NCBI GenBank assembly: GCA_023261525.1
Contig: JAHFOU010000040.1
Coordinates: 1-11,719 of the forward strand
Source of the DNA: Planctomycetota bacterium
Lineage (GTDB): Bacteria; Planctomycetota; SBBH01; JAHFOU01
Reading direction: 5' to 3'
Length of the DNA stretch: 11,719 nucleotides
Positions 6,553 through 11,719 of this stretch are shown here, one piece after another. Made by a program: the position numbers and the translations under genes. The notes below the pieces were generated by a model that worked only from the letters and a program-made list of their open reading frames with translations, ran no database searches and was not told where the DNA came from. Within the stretch, counting starts at the first letter, position 1, and each line of letters begins with the position of its first letter.

Positions 6553-7161
6553 ATGGACGTCTTCGCCCACGGGCTCTGGTCGGTCGCGGTCGCCAAGGGG
6601 GCCTCGAACCGCACGCAAAAGCCCCTGAGCCTGAAGCTGGCCCTGGCCTTCGGCGTCGCGCCGGACCTGGCCTCCTTCGGCATCCTCTTCGTCCAACGCC
6701 TCCTGGAGGCCGGCACCTTCCGTCCGGGCTTCCTGAAGGACGGCCACCCGGATCCGGCCCTGGTGCCCGCCTACGTCCACTCCCTCTACAACATCACCCA
6801 CAGCCTGGTGACCTTCTCCGTCGTCTTCCTGATCGTCTGGGCGTTGAGGAGGAAGCCGCTCTGGGAGATGCTCGCCTGGCTTCTCCACATCCTCTGCGAC
6901 CTGCCCACGCATTCGACGCGCTTCTTCCCCACGCCCTGGCTCTGGCCCTTCCCCCATCCCTTCCTGGACGGATGGCCCTGGGCCCGCTGGGGATTCCAGA
7001 TCCCCAACTACCTCCTGCTGGGGCTCACGCTCTGGCTCGCGTTCCGAAGGCCAGGCCCAGGCTCCCGAGCGCCGCGAACCCCGCCGCCGAGCCCAGCGCC
7101 AGGCCCGGGCCTCCCCAGCTCCACAGGGCCCCGCACAGCAGGCTCGCCAGGAGGGTCGTGA
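6553..7161 (+). CDS. Membrane-bound metal-dependent hydrolase-like protein (YdjM-like)
   Basis: The gene encodes a 202-residue protein with about four hydrophobic segments and a pattern of polar residues seen in YdjM-type membrane hydrolases (PF04307-like): His6 in DVFAHGLWS, Asp38 in FGVAPDLASF, His76 and His83 in HSLYNITHSL, and His112, Asp116 and His120 in LLHILCDLPTHSTRF. These could form a metal site near the membrane, but the substrate is unknown even for better-studied relatives. The ATG at 6553 is chosen over the out-of-frame ATG at 6545; AGGA at 6537-6540 is a weak, rather distant ribosome binding site. From residue 158 on, the coding sequence runs antisense through the end of the MFS gene. 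The last 35 residues are Pro/Gly/Ser-rich and look like a non-conserved read-through tail. The family assignment is moderate. Confidence 0.7.
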   Translation: MDVFAHGLWSVAVAKGASNRTQKPLSLKLALAFGVAPDLASFGILFVQRLLEAGTFRPGFLKDGHPDPALVPAYVHSLYNITHSLVTFSVVFLIVWALRRKPLWEMLAWLLHILCDLPTHSTRFFPTPWLWPFPHPFLDGWPWARWGFQIPNYLLLGLTLWLAFRRPGPGSRAPRTPPPSPAPGPGLPSSTGPRTAGSPGGS

Positions 7162-7288
7162 GGCCGGTCACCAGCTGGAAGGCCCCGAAGGCCGTCCCGC
7201 GCGACTCCGCGCCCACCAGGTCCGAGACCAGGGCCTTCTCCGTCCCCTCGGTCAGGCCCGAGAAGAGGGCGTACGCGCAGAAGATGCC
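7025..7288 (-). pseudogene. Downstream remainder of the MFS transporter, cut off by an in-frame TAG
   Basis: After the TAG at 7289-7291 the same reading frame stays open for 87 more codons to TGA at 7025-7027. It reads GIFCAYALFSGLTEGTEKAL, then VSDLVGAESRGTAFGAFQLV, and then two hydrophobic stretches. This is the expected last part of the same transporter family (the SGLTEGxEKALVxDLV and RGTAFGxxxLVTG motifs and helices 11-12). No frameshift is needed to join the two parts, so one base change explains the break. The first possible start in this part, the GTG at about 7216, would give only about 63 residues. This segment is either dead sequence or is translated by read-through of the TAG. Confidence 0.75.
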
Positions 7289-8193
7289 CTACATCGCCCC
7301 CGGCGTCGTCACCCGCGCGAAGGCCGCGTAGGTGATCCCGTACACCAGCCAGCCCGTCAGGAGCAGGCGCCTGCGGTCCATGCGGTCGGCCAGGTAGCCC
7401 GCCGGCACCGAGCAGAGGGCCCTCAGGGCGCTGAAGGCCGCCCACATCAGGGGGATGGAGGCCAGGGGCACGCCCACCTCGCCGGCCCGCTTCAGGAGGA
7501 AGGCGTCGCTCGAGAGCCCCAGCCCGAAGAGGCCCACCCAGAGGAGGTAGCGGCGGAAGGCCGGCGGGAGGGGGCCCTTGCCATGGGCGGTGGCCGGAGC
7601 GGGGACCACTTCGGAGGCCGGGACCTCCTCCACCCAGGCCAGGCCGATCAGCACCGTCAGGGTGCCCGGGATGGCCGCCAGGAGGAAGACCGTGGACAGG
7701 GTGATGGCCCCCTGGCCCCGCATCAGCCACCACACGATCAACGGGCCCAGGGTGGCGCCCAGGTGGTCCATGGCCCGCTGGACCCCGTAGGCCAGTCCGC
7801 GGAGGGCCTTGGGCGTGCTGTCGGCGATGAGGGCGTCGCGGGGGGCATTGCGGATGCCCTTGCCCGTGCGGTCGGCCCAGCGCACGGCCAGGACGTGCCA
7901 GGGCGAGGTGGCGAAGGCCAGGAAGGGCCTCGCCATGCCGGCCAGGGCGTAGCCCAGCACGGTGGGGCCCTTGCGGCGGCGGCCCCTGTCCGAGAAGCGG
8001 CCCGAGACCACGCCGAGCACGCTGGAGAGGGCGTCGGCCACGCCCTCGATCAGGCCCAGGAACCAGGGCCCGGCGCCGAGGTTCCCCAGGAAGGCCGGCA
8101 GGAGGGGGAAGACGCTCTCCCCGCCCAGGTCGGTGAGGAAGGACAGGGTCCCCAGGACCCAGACGTTGCGCGGGAGGCGGGGGGGCTTCTCCG

Positions 8194-8197
<4 letters not shown>
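7289..8197 (-). CDS. MFS transporter, truncated by a premature stop at codon 303
   Basis: The gene encodes 302 residues covering about ten of the twelve transmembrane helices of a major facilitator transporter. The start LSFLTDLGGESVFPLLPAFL, the loop GRFSDRGRRRKG (the MFS loop 2-3 motif) and RWADRTGKGIRNAPRDALIA mark a family common in GC-rich bacteria whose substrate is mostly undefined. It begins with GTG at 8197, overlapping the stop of the VWA gene as GTGA, so it is translationally coupled as the last gene of the operon. The frame ends in TAG at 7289-7291, just where relatives would be expected to have tryptophan before GIFCAYALF. With the remainder at 7025-7288 the full product would have about 390 residues, the normal size. 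The truncated protein would lack the last two helices and probably does not function. Confidence 0.85.
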
Positions 8198-9284
<1,087 letters not shown>

Positions 9285-9288
<4 letters not shown>

Positions 9289-10787
9289 TCCTCGGCCTCG
9301 GGCCCTCCCAGGAGCTGCTTGAGCATGTCCCCGTACTGGGTGGAGACCCCGTCCTCCTCCTTCGAGATGAGGGAGTGCTGGCTCATGCCCTCCAGGACCA
9401 TCTCCATCAGAAGGAAGCGCTCCTCCTGAGAGGCGGGCTTGGCGTGCTTGACGACGAAGTCCTCCAGGCCGGGGACCTCGCCCAGGGCCTTGCGGTAGGC
9501 GGCCGTGCCCATGTCGTCCGTCAGGAGGACGGCGTGGTCCTTGGCGAACCAGCGCGTGAGGGGGTCGTAGGGGCCGTCCGGCTCGGGCGCGGCGGCGGCC
9601 GCCTTCCCGGCGGCCCCGGAGGCCCTGGCCTTGCGGACGTGGACCTTGGGGAAGCGCTCCTGGAAGCGGGCCTTCACGGCCTCGCCGACCAGGCGCTTGG
9701 CCACGGCCAGCACGCCTTCCTGCTCGCCCTCGTGCACCAGCTCGATGCGGCCCGTCACGGCGGGCAGCATGGCCTGGAGGTCCAGGATGCGGGGATAAGC
9801 CGGCTCGCCCGTGGTGACGGCCCGGCGCTCCATGGCGCTGACCACGGCCTCCAGGGCCGAGATGGAAAGCCTCGCGCTCACGCCGGAGCTGCGATCCACC
9901 AGGGCGGACTTCCTCGCCTGGAAGGCCACCTCCTCGACCAGGCGCCTCAGGAGCTCGGGCACCGGCGCCGCGGGGCCTCCGCGCTCGGTCCACGCCTCCT
10001 GGGCCGTGATGCGCACGGCGTCGTCCAGGCTCTTGGGGTAGTGGGTGAGGATCTGGGAGTCGAGGCGGTCCTTCAGCGGCGTGATGATGCTGCCGCGGTT
10101 GGTGTAGTCCTCGGGGTTGGCGGAGAAGGCGAGGAGGAGGTCCAGGGGCATGCGGACGGGGAAGCCGCGGATCTGGATGTCGCCTTCCTCGAGGATGTTG
10201 AGGAGGCCGACCTGGATGCGGGTCTGGAGGTCGGGCAGCTCGTTGATGGCGAAGATGCCGCGGTTGCTGCGGGGCAGGATGCCGTAGTGGATGACGCCCT
10301 CGTCGGCATAGGAGAGGCGCTGGGTGGCGGCCTTGATAGGGTCCAGGTCCCCGATGAGGTCGGCCATGGAGACGTCGGGCGTGGCCAGCTTCTCGTGGTA
10401 GCGGGCCTCGCGGGGGAGCCAGGCGATGGGCAGGCGCTCGCCCTCCTTCTCCACCCTCGCCTTGGAGGAGGCCAGGACGGGATGGAAGGGGTCCTCGTTC
10501 AGGGGCGAGCCCTCGATCATGGGGATGGCCTCGTCCAGGAAGCGCACCAGGCCGCGCAGGAGCCGGGTCTTGGCCTGGCCGCGCAGGCCCAGCAGGATGA
10601 GGTGATGGCGGGAGAGGAGGGCGTTCTGGAGCTGGGGCAGGACGGTGTCGTCGTAGCCGACGATGCCCTCGAAGAGGGGCTTGCCCGACTCCAGGGCCTT
10701 GAGGAGGTTCTGCCTCAGCTCGTCGCGGACGGAGCGGGATTTCCAGCCGGAGGCCTTGAGCTCCCCGAATGTCTTCGCAAGGGCCAT
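9285..10787 (-). CDS. MoxR/magnesium chelatase-type AAA+ ATPase
   Basis: The gene encodes a 500-residue cytoplasmic ATPase. Walker A is the MoxR-type GLRGQAKT (67-74, Lys73 and Thr74). The Walker B region reads GIFAINELPDL (177-187), with Asn182-Glu183 in place of the usual Asp-Glu. Sensor 1 is Asn224 in AFSANPED, and Arg241 in PLKDRLDSQI is a candidate arginine finger. The region LLNILEEGDIQIRGFPVRMP resembles the insert hairpin of chelatase-type AAA+ proteins. The C-terminal 220 residues include a helical lid, an Ala-rich linker near 410-425 and a tail of unknown function. The ATG at 10787 begins a conserved-looking N-terminus (MALAKTFGELKASGWKSRS) and lies five bases after the stop of the galactosidase gene. 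No good Shine-Dalgarno sequence is seen. It is paired with the downstream VWA gene by a four-base overlap, which argues that the two act as one machine. Confidence 0.93.
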
Positions 10788-10792
10788 GGGCG

Positions 10793-11719
10793 TTACGGAG
10801 CGGGCGGGGAGATCCGGACCAGGCAGGTGCCGTGGCGATCCACCCGGGCCGTGAAGGAGCCGCGGAACTCCCCGAGGTCCTCGCGGGCCCAGAGGTCCCT
10901 CACCCGGCAGGCCTGGCGCTCCGGGAGGCCCAGGGACTCCCAGGCCACGGCGACCCTGCGGCCCTCGCGCTCCCCCAGGTTGAAGAGGCCGACGGCCAGG
11001 GACCCGTCCGCCAGGGGCTTGGCCCAGACCTCGGCCATCTCCCCCGAATGGGTGGTGCCGCCGATGCGGCTGGCCTGGCAGCCGAGCGGGTCCTGGTCGA
11101 CCGCGATCACCTCCGGATTGGTCAGGATGCGTTTCGTCGCGGGCGTCATGCGGCGCACGTCGCAGCCGATCAGGAGCGGCGCCGCCAGCAGGCACCAGAG
11201 GCTCATGTGGGTCTGGTACTCGATGTCGTTGCATCCGCCCTTCGCGACGTTGCCCTTGCCGTACATCCCGACGACGAGCATGTCCGGGTCGTTCCAGTGC
11301 CCGGGCCCGGCGTAGGCGTGGAGGCCGTCCTGCTTGCGGAAGCCGATCTGGTAGATGGACTCCCAGCTGTCCTCGATGTCCCCGCTGGTCCGCCAGAGGT
11401 GGATGCCGGACTTCGCGCCCCACTCCCAGGGCTTGTTCTTCCCCCATTCGCAGGCGCTGAAGACGATGGGGCGGCGCGTGGCCCTCAGGGCCTGGGCCAT
11501 GCGCTGGTAGAGCATGGGGCCGTCCACCCCGGGCGGCACGTAGCAGAAGTCGTACTTGAGGAAGTCCACGCCCCAGGACGCGAAGGAGGCGGCGTCCTCG
11601 CTTTCGCAGGCATAGCTCCCGGGCATCCCGGCGCAGGTGTGGCTCCCGGCGCAGGAGTAGATCCCGAACTTCAGGCCCTTGCCATGCACGACCTCGGCCA
11701 GGGCGGGGAGGCCCTTGGG
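10793..11719 (-). CDS. GH27 alpha-galactosidase, N-terminal part outside the window
   Basis: The last 308 codons of a glycoside hydrolase family 27 enzyme are present, and the frame is open to the window edge. The first residues, PKGLPALAEVVHGKGLKFGI, followed by YSCAGSHTCAGMPGS, are typical of the family core. The catalytic nucleophile is expected to be the Asp of LKYDFCY, and the acid/base the Asp of LWRTSGDIEDSW. GHWNDPDML and DQDPLG are further hallmarks. The barrel is followed by a C-terminal beta-sandwich domain (about the last 90 residues). Such enzymes remove terminal alpha-1,6 or alpha-1,3 galactose (some act on alpha-N-acetylgalactosamine or beta-L-arabinopyranose) from oligosaccharides or polymers. 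Whether it is secreted cannot be judged because the N-terminus is missing. It ends in TAA five bases before the ATPase gene, so it is probably the upstream member of that operon. Confidence 0.94.
   Translation of the reverse strand, partial: PKGLPALAEVVHGKGLKFGIYSCAGSHTCAGMPGSYACESEDAASFASWGVDFLKYDFCYVPPGVDGPMLYQRMAQALRATRRPIVFSACEWGKNKPWEWGAKSGIHLWRTSGDIEDSWESIYQIGFRKQDGLHAYAGPGHWNDPDMLVVGMYGKGNVAKGGCNDIEYQTHMSLWCLLAAPLLIGCDVRRMTPATKRILTNPEVIAVDQDPLGCQASRIGGTTHSGEMAEVWAKPLADGSLAVGLFNLGEREGRRVAVAWESLGLPERQACRVRDLWAREDLGEFRGSFTARVDRHGTCLVRISPPAP

Noticed and set aside
7008..7733. Possible frameshift in the MFS gene with continuation in another frame
   Set aside because: The downstream MFS-like sequence (7025-7288) is in the same frame as the upstream part, so a single stop codon, not a frameshift, explains the break. 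The other frame reads as low-complexity Gly/Pro/Arg.
9375..11315. Plus-strand open frame of about 646 codons antisense to the ATPase and galactosidase
   Set aside because: It spans two real minus-strand genes and their junction, has biased Gly/Leu/Ala/Asp/Gln composition and no domain. It is a shadow of GC-rich coding.

Overview
The window is a GC-rich bacterial chromosome segment (for example 49 of 60 bases are G/C at 7081-7140). Genes are tightly packed, many with 4-base start/stop overlaps and several with GTG starts. No ribosomal RNA, tRNA, CRISPR array or insertion sequence is visible. The split complex I locus and the very short NuoG would fit Acidobacteriota (Holophagae/Geothrix-like) or a similar GC-rich environmental lineage. 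That placement is inference from gene content and was not tested by any search.

Layout: (1) Positions 1-207, plus strand, hold the 3' end of a family 2 glycosyltransferase of the polyprenyl-phosphate mannosyltransferase type. (2) Positions 204-3981, minus strand, hold a partial complex I operon, nuoG-nuoH-nuoI-nuoJ-nuoK: the electron-carrying subunits NuoG and NuoI and the membrane subunits NuoH, NuoJ and NuoK. nuoEF are not upstream and nuoLMN are not downstream, so the complex I genes must be split over several loci. NuoG is about half the Escherichia coli length but keeps all its iron-sulfur ligands, including those of cluster N7. (3) Positions 3982-4130 are a divergent intergenic region with a G-quadruplex motif of single-base loops and a plausible sigma-70 promoter facing right. 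(4) Positions 4131-5816, plus strand, hold an AT-rich, foreign-looking gene (22 of 60 G/C at 4501-4560). It encodes a 561-residue protein with an N-terminal TIR-like/deoxyribosyltransferase-like domain and C-terminal tetratricopeptide (TPR) repeats. It is the best candidate here for an undescribed, possibly defence-related, single-gene system. (5) Positions 5831-6529, minus strand, encode a YhhW-type pirin. (6) Positions 6553-7161, plus strand, encode a YdjM-like membrane protein whose start lies 23 bp from the pirin start. (7) Positions 7025-11719, minus strand, hold a probable operon, transcribed from the right: a GH27 alpha-galactosidase (5' end outside the window), a MoxR/chelatase-type AAA+ ATPase, a von Willebrand A (VWA) domain partner, and a major facilitator (MFS) transporter interrupted by one in-frame TAG.

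How the genes work together: NuoG-H-I-J-K form part of the respiratory NADH:quinone oxidoreductase and need NuoEF, NuoLMN and NuoABCD from elsewhere. The ATPase and VWA protein probably act as a chaperone pair on an unknown client. The GH27 enzyme and the MFS transporter suggest sugar-related co-transcription, but no direct functional link can be read from the sequence.
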